Shown in pieces: positions 49,094 through 60,457 of a stretch of DNA of 64,000 nucleotides. The stretch is taken from NCBI RefSeq assembly GCF_964340395.1, contig NC_135560.1, positions 18,885,098 to 18,949,097 on the forward strand. Reading direction: 5' to 3'. The notes under the pieces are model-generated. The model did no database searches and had not been told where the DNA came from. It saw only the letters and a list, made by a program, of their open reading frames with translations. Each line of letters opens with the position of its first letter. Within the stretch, counting starts at the first letter, position 1. A program made the position numbers and the translations under genes. The DNA comes from Glandiceps talaboti (taxonomy: Eukaryota > Hemichordata > Enteropneusta > Spengelidae).

Positions 49094-51204
49094 CAGCTCT
49101 GGTTCTGGCTCAGGTTGACTGGGTTCCAGCTCTGGCTCTTGTTGTGGTTCAGACTTTTCTTCCTCTGGTGGATCATCATCTAGAGGAACATCTTCTCCTA
49201 CACCTGTAGAACAATAATAATAATAATAATAATAATAATGTTTATATGTCAAAATAAATTTGGAAATTTGTTCAATGGTTGCAACACTGAGCAGCATCCT
49301 AATACCCTAGTGTTGAAAAGCAGGGTGAAACTGGACTATCCATAGAAAACCTGCATTGTTCAACAGGGTCAAACTGAACATTACCCTTCATACATAGAGC
49401 TGAATTTTCATTAAAACCAAAGTTCGAACCCAGGCTGCAGTAGAAAGAGACACAAGATAACCACTCGACCACCAACAAACCATGATGATCATATATCATG
49501 TAATTACACCAGTAAAACAATAATGTTCACATCGTGTAATAACTAATTATAATCACATGGATGATGTACTTCTTTGTTTTCCATGAAAAAAGAATCCTAT
49601 GCTATGGTCATGGAAAATTTGCATAAATCAGTAATGCATTGTTATGTTAATTAGTCTATGTTCTCCTGAAATCATACCAGACAGGTTAACCATTATTCTA
49701 GTAATTTATGTGATCTGGCTCTATTACACCAATGTCACAGTCGACCAACTCAACGAGATAAGTCCCCAGACACCTTAATGCTAAAAATCAGGGGCAACAC
49801 ATGCAGCTTTTGTTACAATTTACAGGCTGTAATGTACCATTTTTGATGTATGTATTCTCAAGTCTCAAGTCATTTACCATTTTCTTTGGATTATGTTATT
49901 GTGTGGGAGGTATTCAATATCCCACACACTCTATAATATATTGATGGATGGAGTTGGTGAGTTAAAAATTAATAAGAATATAGAAATTCTCTCAAGCAAC
50001 ATTCTTGCTAAGGTTTGGAATCCGTGGTGACTGAAAGATAAACTGACAATTTTCACCTGTGTACTCTATGTTGGCATATATATTGAGAATGACTGGGGAA
50101 CTCAGAGAGATTTGATCTATATCACAAAATCAGTCTGGGATTACAAGTTATTAATTTTACCTCATAATTTCTTGGGGAAAAAGTGATAAACTTGGATAAT
50201 ATCCTTTCTCTTTTTTGACAAATTTCAATTTGATGATTATAAGAAAGTCAAATAATAATTATTTCAATGGAAGAATATCAAACTGCAATTGCTAGTTGAG
50301 TAGACTATTGGCAGGTCAGAAGTTTGCCACACAGCATTGCTATATTAGAGAGAATGAAATCTGTGACAGGTATTTCATACAGTGAATTTCAAAATACTGT
50401 GCAGCTTTTCTGTTTGATACAACTACGATGAAACCAATAGGAAACTGCATATGCCACACTTCAATAGCAACTACAAGATTGAATTTTTTGCTACATTTAG
50501 TCTAAATGAAATAAACCATTTAAATGTATTGCAACTCTATGCAGACACTGGGGTGTCAATGTTTATCTTGGTATCAAACATTCGATGAAGGGTGTATAAA
50601 ATGTCCTTTGCGGCGGTGTTCATTTGATGTTTGTATGGTGGCATGTGTAGTTCATTTCACTTAGACAAAATGTAGCAAGAAACTGTACTCATTCAATCTC
50701 GCTATCTTAAAGTGTTTTATTGGTTTGACTTTCTGCATGGTTGTATCAAACAGAAAAGTTGTGTGGTATTGAGAAATTCCCTGCAACTTATTTGTTTGTG
50801 GGTTCATGTCCAAAACAGAGAACAAAACTGTTACAGCTATACTACATGGTGTCACTGTACACAAGATTTACTATCATTGTGGCTGGTCTGATGAATAATT
50901 TTCAATTCCAAAGAACTTTACAATAACATTAACAACATTGTGTACAGTACTATATCCTACAATCACAATTGAATTCTTCTGATAAAGATGGCAAAAAGTA
51001 CAATTTGGGTTAAAGTATTGAAATGTTACATCATTACTGGCAATGACAGAACCCATTAGTGTTTGGTGGCTTGAACCATTGAAGTGATTATGACTCAGTA
51101 AGAGAATACATATTTCTTTTTACTTCAAGAGATGGTACAATATAATCTATGTATGTAGACATGATATATGAATACAGTGTGTGCAGACAGAGACAGACAG
51201 ACAG

Positions 51205-51240
<36 letters not shown>

Positions 51241-52147
51241 ATATATGTCTACGTTTGTGTACAAATTGCACCAATAAAGATTACAGAGCTTACACTGCCT
51301 TGGACATATTTTTTGCTATTTATTAGTATATTCTTTAATGCCGACAGGAATACTAACCTGCAAATGGATCATCACTCTTTGCTTCCTCTTGGGCTGGTGC
51401 TGGTTCAGGTTCTTCCTGTTGTTCCTAGCAGATAAAAAAATACGTATTATATAAAATCACCTCCCTCAACTAGATTTACAGAAATTAACCACATGAAAAG
51501 GAAGTCAAATTCGATTGCGATGGCATTAAATAACTAAAGATTTCGTTTTAGGCAATGACCTTGGATTTGTATTTATTGGTCTCGTAATGTGGTATATGCA
51601 ATTGTAACAATTTTCTCCTCTGTAATATGTTAAATTTGCGAAATATTTTCAAAAATCTCCCGATGCCGGTATAACAGGATGGAAACCATTGGGCCCCTCC
51701 CACTGAATTTGCCAACGCAACATCATACACACAATGTAAATATAAAGCATAAGACCAAACACGAACACATTCTAACACAATGGCGCTATTGTCATTTTAA
51801 TTATTTACCATCGTCAGTTCATATTCCTACAAAGGAATCTTCTTCGTCGTAATTGTGTACAACAACTTCAAAATAATTACCGCTACTAAAATGATACACC
51901 ACGTTCCCTCGTAGTGTGGTACTGGAACTAGAAGTTGAATCGTGCCAGCCAGTTATTACAACCACACTGAAATTATGCATACCCAGACACCATAAAAAGA
52001 TGGTTTGTCATTTAAAAATAGAAATATAATAATCTGTAATTAACGGAGCACTCTTACCGTCGATGTGGGCCCAAAGAGATCGTCTGTCTCCTCTTGTTTT
52101 TCATTTTGTTTGTCTTCATCGAAGAGGGGTGGAGGTTCGTCCGCCAT
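42455..52147 (-). CDS. SNX1/SNX2: Sorting nexin 1/2 (PX-BAR retromer sorting nexin), 15 exons, complete
   Basis: Minus exons: 52147-52058, 51424-51358, 49203-48989, 47838-47772, 47414-47371, 47085-46944, 46605-46451, 46196-46158, 46007-45894, 45065-44972, 44424-44219, 43798-43655, 43346-43266, 43043-42972, 42505-42455 (TGA). In phase; 526 aa. SNX1/2 sense PI3P and membrane curvature on endosomes and, with SNX5/6, form tubular carriers in retromer-linked (ESCPE-1) sorting. The N-terminus ([19 protein letters not shown]) is acidic. Exon 3 has a Glu-Pro repeat linker. PX ~145-272: [60 protein letters not shown] ~310-526: [51 protein letters not shown], and the C-terminus [15 protein letters not shown] is nearly identical to vertebrate SNX1/2. 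Exon 8 (39 bp, 13 codons) has no counterpart I recall and may be optional. Confidence 0.96.
44649..44848. mobile_element. MITE-like element with duplicated left end, in SNX intron 10
   Basis: Left end TAGTCTGTAAGATACGACAT (44709-44728) and right end ATGACATGTCTTACAGTCTA (44829-44848) are imperfect inverted repeats. The left ~60 bases are tandemly duplicated (44649-44708 and 44709-44768; AGTCTGTAA.ATACGACA...GCCAGCACTCACGTCTGTACTAC). Same family as 30.6-30.83 kb. Confidence 0.7.
45474..45570. repeat. Two-copy tandem repeat, period about 49 bp
   Basis: CTGGTAATGGTTCAAGTTATTTGGTTCCAGACT is followed by CTAGCAATGGTGCAAGTTATTTGGTGCCAGATT, in an SNX intron. Confidence 0.85.
46714..46734. repeat. 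(GT)n microsatellite
   Basis: About 10 GT units in an SNX intron. Confidence 0.95.
48690..48885. repeat. Two-copy tandem repeat, period 97 bp
   Basis: GAGAAACAATACCATG...ATTATGTTCAACCAAGTTAA at 48694 is repeated at 48791 with about 15% difference. It lies in SNX intron 3 and is non-coding. Confidence 0.85.
49211..49480 (-). mobile_element. tRNA-derived SINE, minus orientation, abutting an SNX splice acceptor
   Basis: Reverse complement of the 33157 element: B-box complement GGTTCGAAC at about 49421-49429, A-box complement GGTTATC...CGACCACC near 49450-49470, body with AAACCTGCATTGTTCAACAGGGTCAAACTGA, and the TAATAATAATAATAATAATA tail at 49213-49239. On the minus strand the (TTA)n tail runs directly into TTGTTCTACAG, the acceptor of SNX exon 3. 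Confidence 0.85.
51207..51239. repeat. (CA)n microsatellite
   Basis: About 16 CA units, preceded by a short GACA run, in SNX intron 1/2 sequence. Confidence 0.95.
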
Positions 52148-52600
52148 GTTGAGCTACCTAATGGATGGTCACATGACGAATGGGAAGTGAGAGCGCCACA
52201 TACGGTGTAATTTGGTGGTGGCAAACAGTTGCAGGTGCATTCAGCGACAAGCACGCATGGTCTGGTAGGATAAATTCTTGTTTAAAACTATTGCAAGATT
52301 TAAAAAAACAACATGTAAATGATTTAAATTATGTATTAAAGCAATCCACGCAATGGCCATTTCCGTCGTTAGAGGGCGATGTAGAAAGTGGGTGTGTCTT
52401 TTAACTGTCAATCAAAGGTGAAAGTGGTTTGAGTCACCTCGCTGATCGTTTACATACATTGTGTTGTTTTACAAACCTATCTGGTATTATTTGGCTCATT
52501 CGACTTTTTAAGTTGATCAATACTTATTTTTACTACGATTGGAGGTCTAATTGAAACCACAGCAATAGGTGGAAAGACCATCCATCTTTGTTAGCGTAGC
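52148..52600. promoter_or_regulatory. Putative bidirectional promoter region upstream of SNX
   Basis: The 5' flank of SNX (ATG at 52147, minus). A plus-strand non-coding exon may begin within or just after it (see 52600-52818). No TATA box or clear initiator was identified. This is inference from gene arrangement only. Confidence 0.3.
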
Positions 52601-52818
52601 CAGGAGAGGTTTATAAACACAGAGGAAAAATCCACATCGCTTTATCCAACTGATCACAACGATCGAGAGAAGCTTACCAGCTGGTTTCACCTAGTCCAAC
52701 ACTGGGAGAAATCGAACACTGAGTAATGTCTGCTTGGGCGTTGTCCAGTTATTTGTATAGGTAGCGATAATTCCAGTACCCAGTTTTGACGCCAATTAGT
52801 CGTTTGTTCAACACACAG
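52600..52818 (+). other. Possible 5' non-coding exon of ADGRV1
   Basis: The ADGRV1 start codon at 60458 lies two bases after a strong acceptor (TTTTTTTTTTACTGTTCCTACTACAG), so the 5' UTR must come from an upstream exon. CACACAG-GTAAGAATG at 52818/52819 is a strong plus-strand donor in a region without long frames, just downstream of the SNX promoter. The start is undefined; 52600 is nominal. Confidence 0.3.
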
Positions 52819-54159
52819 GTAAGAATGAGGATATTTCCTTGTTACACATTTATTGTGCATTATTTTGTGAGTGGTGTTGCTATCGCTAACGCTTCCCTAA
52901 GCCCTCACTATCCAACTGTGCTAAAATTAGTCGAACGTTATGAGATGTACTAGTAAAGTAAAATTAACGATGTCAGATATATTCGTTAATTAGCAAGGAT
53001 TTTACAGGGAACATAATGATCATTTTACCAGATTCAACAATATTTCCATTCTTGCGTAAATTTGTAAATGCCTCTACTGTATAACGCCAGTAACGGAAAA
53101 CATTCCAACAAGTGGGTTCCCTGTTCTGGATGTCCCGTTTCTCAAACAACTATATATTACTTAATCTTTCCATACGAAAACATAATTTTTGCAATATATT
53201 AAAGTGTATTTTATTTAAAAGGATGTCTTTTTACCAACCAGTTTAGATATTAAAACATGATCCAGGCATTATTTTGTAACGTTTTGCACCCTATAGACAT
53301 GTTAATGATGAACTAACAATAGCATTGTTTCAATTGTGAAATTCCTGAACCACTGTGTTAGCGCATCCCAGTTCAGACAGTCAACGATAGTCCTGTTTGG
53401 CCCTTGGCAACAATGTTCATGTTAAAATTCACCTGGTAAACGTTTTACTCAATTCTGAAAAATTTAAATAACACTGTATTAGTGTTAGTGTATATTGTTT
53501 AATTCTAGATAACTTCTGAGAAATGAAAGTTAAAACTGTTTTTTTTGGTAAAGTTCCAATAAAATTGCAGTTTTTCATGTCCCAAAGAAAGAATGTAACT
53601 TGCAGGGACTTGCTATTCAAAAAAATATCTCACCTTATTTTGCTGTAATGTTTTGGTATTGTTCAGGTATACACAGAGATAATAACATTGTGACCTGAGT
53701 CATTCACAATGTTGTCACTTAGTGCATAGGTCACAGGGTCACTGCTCTCTAGCAAGGGACTTAATAACTTTCCCATTGTATAGTTAAGAGCATTGTGTCA
53801 AAATCACTAAAAATATTGGACAGTAGTCTGCACTAAAACAGGGAGAATAGTCCAACAGAATCATGTATTTTATACCTGTTATTTAATCTATTATTTGAAT
53901 ATAGGTTTTAGAATTTAATAACTAAAGAATTCTCAGGTATTCAAAATTTTGCAATGTGCAATTTTAAAGTTGTTTCAGAAATTATTTGTCCAAATCTTAG
54001 TTTTATAATTGGCCTGCAATTGGTCACATTAACTTAAGGTAGGTCATATACATGTAGTACATCTTTTACATTTCATGAAATGACATGTATTTCAGTCTTA
54101 TCCATATTAGATTTGGGATAGTGTATTGTTAAATTTCTACAGGTGACATCAAAAGTGTG

Positions 54160-56038
54160 TCATGTGATACTATAGTCTTGCATATCCAGATGCTTCTGTG
54201 AGTGGTGAATTCTTCGCATGTCTAACTGTAAGAACTTTTGATTGGTTGCCAATGAGAAGTCAAACTGTTTTGGTTGGAATGTCTGTATTGACAATCTTTG
54301 TGTTGTTATCTGAAGGCTACCAGTCATGGTGTTTTCACCAATGGCATAAGGCATTATTATTTCTGAAAGTTTGACGAGTGAGAAATGTTAGTTGGGAAAT
54401 GATATGAATTGTTCAAATTTGGTGCAATGTTTAGAAAAATAAGATGTAAGAACCCCCAGTTTTATTTGCAACACGTTTACAAAACACATATGGAGTCATG
54501 ATTGTTGAATGGTTAAAGTGGTTGGTTTTGAATCTGGATGCTGCAGTTCAAGCTTCCTGGCTACCATTTGTTTTTGAATGTGTCATTGGGCAAGAAGATG
54601 GGGTGAACTATGCTTGTGCCCCAGGCAACCCAGCTGTATGATTGGGGACCTGATAGGATAGAGGTTGCAATGTGAATGATTTAATTCTATGCACTCAGAG
54701 AGGCTGCAATGGAAATGTATGTTCCCCAGGAAGTTGAGGAACTATAAAGGGCTGTTTGGTTTTGCTGCAGAGTGTGCCAGGGGTAATAATTCTAAAACAC
54801 CTTGAGAGCACAGTGTGGGAAAGTGCTATATGAAAACTTTCAGTTATTATTATTAATTATTCTTAACATTTAGATGATATTAAATGTAGATTTAATCATA
54901 GACCCTCCACCAAGGGGTGGGGAGGGTCTATGATTTGATAGAATGGATCAGCAACGTGACAGAGGTGCCCAAATTAAATGTTTATGTTGACCTTGTGGCT
55001 TTAATTGTCTGTCCTTGAATCAAGGACAGCAGAATTTATTGTAGTCAAGGCAACAATGGAACTTATATAATGTATGTACTGAGTCAGTATAAGGCATGTA
55101 GATGCACACATTTCATAAATTCACTACCAAAATTACATTAAATTTATTTTTCATACCATTGTCTGAAGAAAGTTTGTAATTTTCAAATCATGGAAAGTAA
55201 TTCCAAATAACTTTCAATGGTTTGGGAAATTTAAAAAAGTAACAATGAGTTATCACTTCTTCTAAATTATACATTACTACTTAATCAAGAATAAGACATG
55301 ATGTAAGCTATTTTGTTATTATAACCAATTCATGGTGCTTTCAAAATGATGAACATTTCAAGAACATAGTACATTTTTGTAAAATTGAAAGTCTGTTGGC
55401 AACGTGATTGGAATACTTGCAGTCTGTACAGACTATTACTAAACAGTCGACAATACTGGGTAACTGCTGTTACGGTATACTCATACAACTGTAGTGGAGG
55501 CTAGAAGTAGAGTTGTCAGCCGGACTGACTAATTTATCATTCAGGGTTATCAAAGTATTTTTCAGTGAAGATTAAAACAAACACTTCAACAGACAGAAAT
55601 GCCAGTACAGCTACTATTTAACCCTATAGCCACTATATTACACATCAGCTCTTGAACATGCTTTTAGAATTCTGAAATTAACTCTAGAACTAACAAAAAG
55701 TGAAACCATTTGTAGTTGTTGTACTTGATAATGATGTAGCTATTAAATGAATAGGTAAAGTTAGACTTTGTAACACAAAGACAGACTTTCTTCAACCCAA
55801 TGAAATCAGAAAGGGAAATGAAAAATTTTGCTTTGATACCCAAAGAAGGAAAATGTATTACTGTGAAGTAAAATGCTCCAATTGTAAAATGTATGGTCAA
55901 GTAAAGTGTTCCAATGAATGAATTTAGGTTGTAACCAAGTTACCTACCTTTGGTATGCTTCAGTGCTGTGTTCGTACCTCGTACAATCATCAATGTGAAT
56001 TGATACCAGCAATTGTCTGTAGGATTATCATTCCAATC
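54160..56038 (-). CDS. Hypothetical minus-strand gene, two 3' exons (uncertain)
   Basis: Two minus-strand segments join in phase. Exon A, about 56038-55945, follows CTGTCTAG and ends AAAG-GTAGGT, encoding SDWNDNPTDNCWYQFTLMIV and RGTNTALKHTK. Exon B, about 54364-54160, follows AAACTTTCAG and encodes EIIMPYAIGENTMTGSLQIT and onward to DMQDYSIT and a stop. In exon A the other two frames are closed by stops. I do not recognise the family; no upstream exons or start codon were found with certainty. A further candidate exon near 56400-56330 (MARLSFSLCEVQIPESYMNT) fits only if exon A starts at an internal AG. It could also be a chance pairing of open segments. Confidence 0.35.
54495..54865 (+). mobile_element. 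tRNA-derived SINE, second family
   Basis: The head TGATTGTTGAATGGTTAAAGTGGTTGG and TGCAGTTCAAGCTTCC resemble Pol III A and B boxes. The body is about 300 bases. The 3' end GGAAAGTGCTATATGAAAACTTTCAG is followed by TTATTATTATTAATTATT, the usual GCGCTATAT-plus-ATT tail. Confidence 0.7.
54894..54935. repeat. Perfect 15-bp-stem hairpin, AATCATAGACCCTCC family
   Basis: AATCATAGACCCTCC (54894-54908), a 12-base loop, then GGAGGGTCTATGATT (54921-54935). Arms of the same sequence occur at 3341-3354 and 27747-27758. Confidence 0.9.
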
Positions 56039-58914
56039 AGACTAGACAGAAAAACTATGTGAAAGTTAAAACATTATAATTATCAATTTACTACCATTAT
56101 ACCAAGCTAAATTAAACATACATTGTACTGTACTATATATTTCTTAGTTGGAATTTAATACAGGTAATCTTTTTGAGTAATACTACATTATTGTGTTTAA
56201 GTAGGTTAGACCTGACCCATATCGAGTCGACTACATGCTGCGTATACAGTAGTTGCATTGTTATACCTCATCTACCTGCTATACCTGAGTTTGTCTTCAC
56301 ATTAACAATAGTACCTGTATTCATGTAGCTTTCTGGTATTTGAACCTCACACAATGAAAAACTAAGTCTCGCCATATCCAGTATCTACAAGTGTACTCTG
56401 TACAGTAAGCAGTACATTATAGTTGCTGTGCTGCAGTATCCTTAGAGAGAGTATAATTAGTGAATATGATGTATCTGTTTTGACTTTTTGATATTGTTTT
56501 ATTTGATTATTCTAATTACAATTTCATCCTAACAAAAGTTGTCCTTAAATGTCTTCTGACAGTTGTCACTACTGCAGTTTTTTATTGGTCATAAATGTTG
56601 CATTTTAAAACAAAAAAAGAGAATTATTTCTGGTCAGCACTTAAATACAAATGTACCCTCATGTTGGTCTTTTTTGTGTTTTTGTCCAGCTCATGCAGTC
56701 TGCAGATCTGTGGGGAAACACAAAAATAACCTTCCCTACTTCAGTGACAACAATTGCCAATCATGAACAAGCAAATAAAAGTAGTAAATAAAAAGAACAG
56801 TAACTGTCATAAATAGCAGACTGAGTGACAGGTTTGTTGAGAATAAAAAAAAATTTCCACATCATCGCACCACCATTTTAGACAGACTGTCCTGACCAGA
56901 ACCAATTCATTTCTCTTTGTTTGGCCTTACTACTCTCATACATGTATGTACATTGTATGTATGCCAACCCACTATCCAAGGCAATGTCCTTGTACCCAAC
57001 ATGTGTCATTAACCAGTACAGAATTTGACTATTTATGTTACTGATACTCAGTGATAGTTTTATCCAAAATTGTCAAAAATACAATTTGTATTCTACAAAC
57101 GTCACCTTTTGTATTTTTTTTAGTTTGTCAAAACTGTCAGTTTATGATACTTTTAATTAAGAATAAAAAACGTTCTCATGGTGATACTAGTACTCATCAT
57201 CTCATTTTCATACCAACAATAGAGCAGAATGACTTGACAACTTACTTCTAACCTTACACTAAAATATTCTTTAAAAAGTCGTGTTGTTTGACAATCTGTC
57301 ACAGAAGTGAATAGCACCATAATTGTTGAGAAACATGTGCATGTATAAACACGCTACGTCAGTTACAGTACACACTGGCTAGTATAATAGTGGCAATATC
57401 AAAGATGCTCTGCGACATTGCCAAGTCAGAAGTCGGGGGCGGTAAATGACACTAATATGGCTATTTGAAACGACTTGTAATGTTTGAAGTTACTTTTCAT
57501 GATGTTTTCCTGTGGAATTTCTATCAAAAAATGGTAAAAGATTTATTGTTGAGTAATTGTTTGTCGTGCTGTTTTGTGTGCTGGGAGTATAACAATAGGA
57601 GAGTTATGAGCCTGGTGAGGTTATTGTTCAGTTGACCAGGTCGTGTTTCATGTATGCTATTCAAACTAAATGTACCTTGGCTGTCTTCCAAGTATCAAGA
57701 ATTTAAACCTGGTCCACTATTGTGACTACAGAACAATAGAATAGCTCAACAAAACCACCCATCTCATTCAGACACTTTACTGACTTGATGTGAATTATTT
57801 TACGTAGGAATTACTTAAAATCAGTAAATGACAAATTAAATGAATGTTGATTATTTATAGAGGAATCATACATTATTGTACTTTATATTATTAGTATCAT
57901 TAGAAGTTGTAGTAAAGAAGACTCAGTGGGGTGTGAAAGGATGCAGTGTCCTTGAAAAACTGTCACAATGAAGACTTAGAGTCATTCAAGTTCAGTTTTA
58001 AGATTTAATTATACTTAAATTGGATATTCCCTCAAGTACAGTGCTTGACAATACACATGTACTATATCTTGTAGCATATTGGTTGGTGTAACTGGAAGCC
58101 CTTCACATTGTAGCATATGGGAAATACAAGCCTTAGAACCTTGGTTGTTGTATTAAAACCCTCAGTAAAGTCTATAAAAGTTATGATAGTTTGTAAAGTA
58201 CATGTACATTTCAGAGTGTGGTATATGCTATAAAATGAAATATACAATATTGATGATTAAGATCATGATACCATCAATATAATTATGATACCTTTTTTAT
58301 ACATATTAACATACTAAATACATGTACTAAATAGTAAATGCATGGCACTAAAAATACATTGCAGTGTGAATAAAAGGTCATTTTTCTCACTACTTACAGA
58401 CTTTACAATTATAAATTCATATATACATACTGATTTGAAATTGATTATACTGTCTGAAAGAATCATCAATTTTGGTCAATTATATTAAAGTTTGAGTCCT
58501 GGATCTTAGGCCTAACTAATAAAACAGTTTACTTATTTATCCTACTTTTAACTACCTTGATCTCACCCCTTATCAATCCCTGCTTATAAAATCCGTTAAT
58601 AGTAAGTTGAACACAGATCACATGTAGACCAGCTGACGTACATTACACTTTCAATTGAGACAGCTTATAACAGATATTATTGTAATAATAGTATTTATAT
58701 GTAAATTTGATGTCAAAGGTCATGCAATGAAATATATTTTTATCTAGACATTTTATTTTTGTCTTCATTTGCCATGGATGAATATATCATTTCTGTCTTC
58801 ACTTTTAAACACATGCATACATGTATATCTGTGATTTTCATCTTGTTTGACTAAAATTTCTCACAAGTATATTAGTATATATTATTGATATTATTGTGTT
58901 TTTTCAATTGACTG

Positions 58915-58995
58915 GGTGGAGCTCTGTTAGCTCAACTCATCTAACAAATCAAGTGTGACTCAGTGCGAGTCCCTTTGGTTGAATTGCAGACATTT
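58915..58995 (+). repeat. Degenerate tRNA-like SINE head
   Basis: GGAGCTCTGTTAGCTCAACTCATCTAAC followed by GAGTCCCTTTGGTTGAATTGC resembles a decayed tRNA 5' half with A box and B box. No stem closure, so it is not called a tRNA gene. Confidence 0.35.
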
Positions 58996-59949
58996 TAATC
59001 ACCGATTTGAAAACAAAAGTATTTTATATAATGTCAGTTCTGATAGTCCTAATTATGTGGTGTTTGCAACATAAATGTAATATTCCTGTGTGTAGCAGGC
59101 AGAGTATGTACTATATGTATACCATCAAAATTATCATTAAGGTGATATTTGTGGTTTCATTTTAATTTATGAATTTTTATGAATTTTAATGCTAAAAAAC
59201 AGAGAACAGACTTGCAAACATTATAATATAATTTTTCTAAAAATTCATAATGGTTATATAAATTATTCCCACACCATTCTGTATATGTGTGTGTGTATAG
59301 TTCAAGTCAATGTTAGTTTATCCTAACAATACGTTGATATTTGTCATTGCTTTTTTAGTCCAGTGTGGCAACAGTAAAGATGAATGTGTCTGTCTCAGTG
59401 CTCTTTTGTGTTCTGTACAACAGGACCTTTATTCCATTGTATTCTGTTTGTTGTAATTGTTCAACCCATTATTTAATGTCATAATAATATCACATCATTT
59501 TGTAATAATTGTAATGAGTCTTCTGCTATTCACACAGTCATTTACATGTATTTACATATCAGAAACAAATTAATATAGAAACTGTAACAGAAATTACCAC
59601 AACCCAGAAAGTAAATCATTGTGAAATATTCTCTTAAATTATTTATCATGGCCTGGTGCACTGTCAGTGTTTATTATTAATATGTAGGCAGAAAGGAAGT
59701 TAACAAATGTAGGCAATATGGCTGCTATGAATAATGGACCCCATTTTGTCACAGTATGCTGATACAGCTTGGTATCATGTAGGGTCTATGGTTTGGGATG
59801 TGGGAACACTCTTGAGTTTACACAACAAAGGATGTGTATGGTGGGAATACATCATCCAAGCATTATCAACTTATCTTGTTCATACAAACATTGTCTGAAA
59901 GTACTGGCTTCTTGTTGCATACATGTAGTTACTTTATAAGGTTAGGAAT

Positions 59950-60005
59950 ATTAGCAATTGGGAGGTCGTGGGTTTGAATCCCATGGGAGACGGGATTTTT
60001 CTGTG
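59950..60005 (+). repeat. Degenerate SINE fragment with B box
   Basis: GGGAGGTCGTGGGTTTGAATCCCATGGGAGACGGG contains a good B box (GGTTTGAATCC) and T-arm stem, but no matching 5' tRNA half. Confidence 0.4.
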
Positions 60006-60457
60006 ACTGACTGAAACCAAGGTACATGTAAGTGTTCTACATACTCAAAGGGTAGGCAGTATCACTCAGCTGTGTCTCACTCACAAGACAAGTGTGAATT
60101 TCATGCATGTAGAACTCCTGGAGTGACTCAAACAGTTGGGTATGATTATACTCACATGGAGCCTGCAGGTAGTATGTTGCTGGGCCTGGGTTACTCCAGG
60201 ATAGCTTGTGGACTGAATGGGAAAGCCTCGACAGTTCCACATTGTCATGATATGGAGTGTACAACATATCCCTGTCATGAAGTCCCAAAACTGAATGGAT
60301 GCAGTGTTGAATTGTGTGGTTGTGTGTATGTCTCCATAAAGAAAAATCATCAGGAGGGATTCTCAACACACAATCTTTTTTAAAAGCATTGTCTGAAGGT
60401 GATTATATGAAGTTAAGATTCTTACCATGTTTTTTTTTTTACTGTTCCTACTACAGA

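Larger units (their letters stand above)
52819..60455. other. Long intron or intergenic stretch
   Basis: Mostly AT-rich sequence without recognisable coding blocks on the plus strand. It holds a SINE at 54.5 kb, a hairpin at 54.9 kb, possible minus-strand exons at 54.2-56.0 kb and degenerate tRNA-like SINE heads at 58.9 and 59.95 kb. Confidence 0.5.

Noticed and set aside
50661-50926. Short opposing frames in SNX intron 2
   Set aside because: No homology or splice context; intronic between SNX exons 2 and 3.
60037-60383. Overlapping open frames on both strands just before ADGRV1
   Set aside because: Short, mutually overlapping, no domain; region lies before the ADGRV1 acceptor and is most likely intron.
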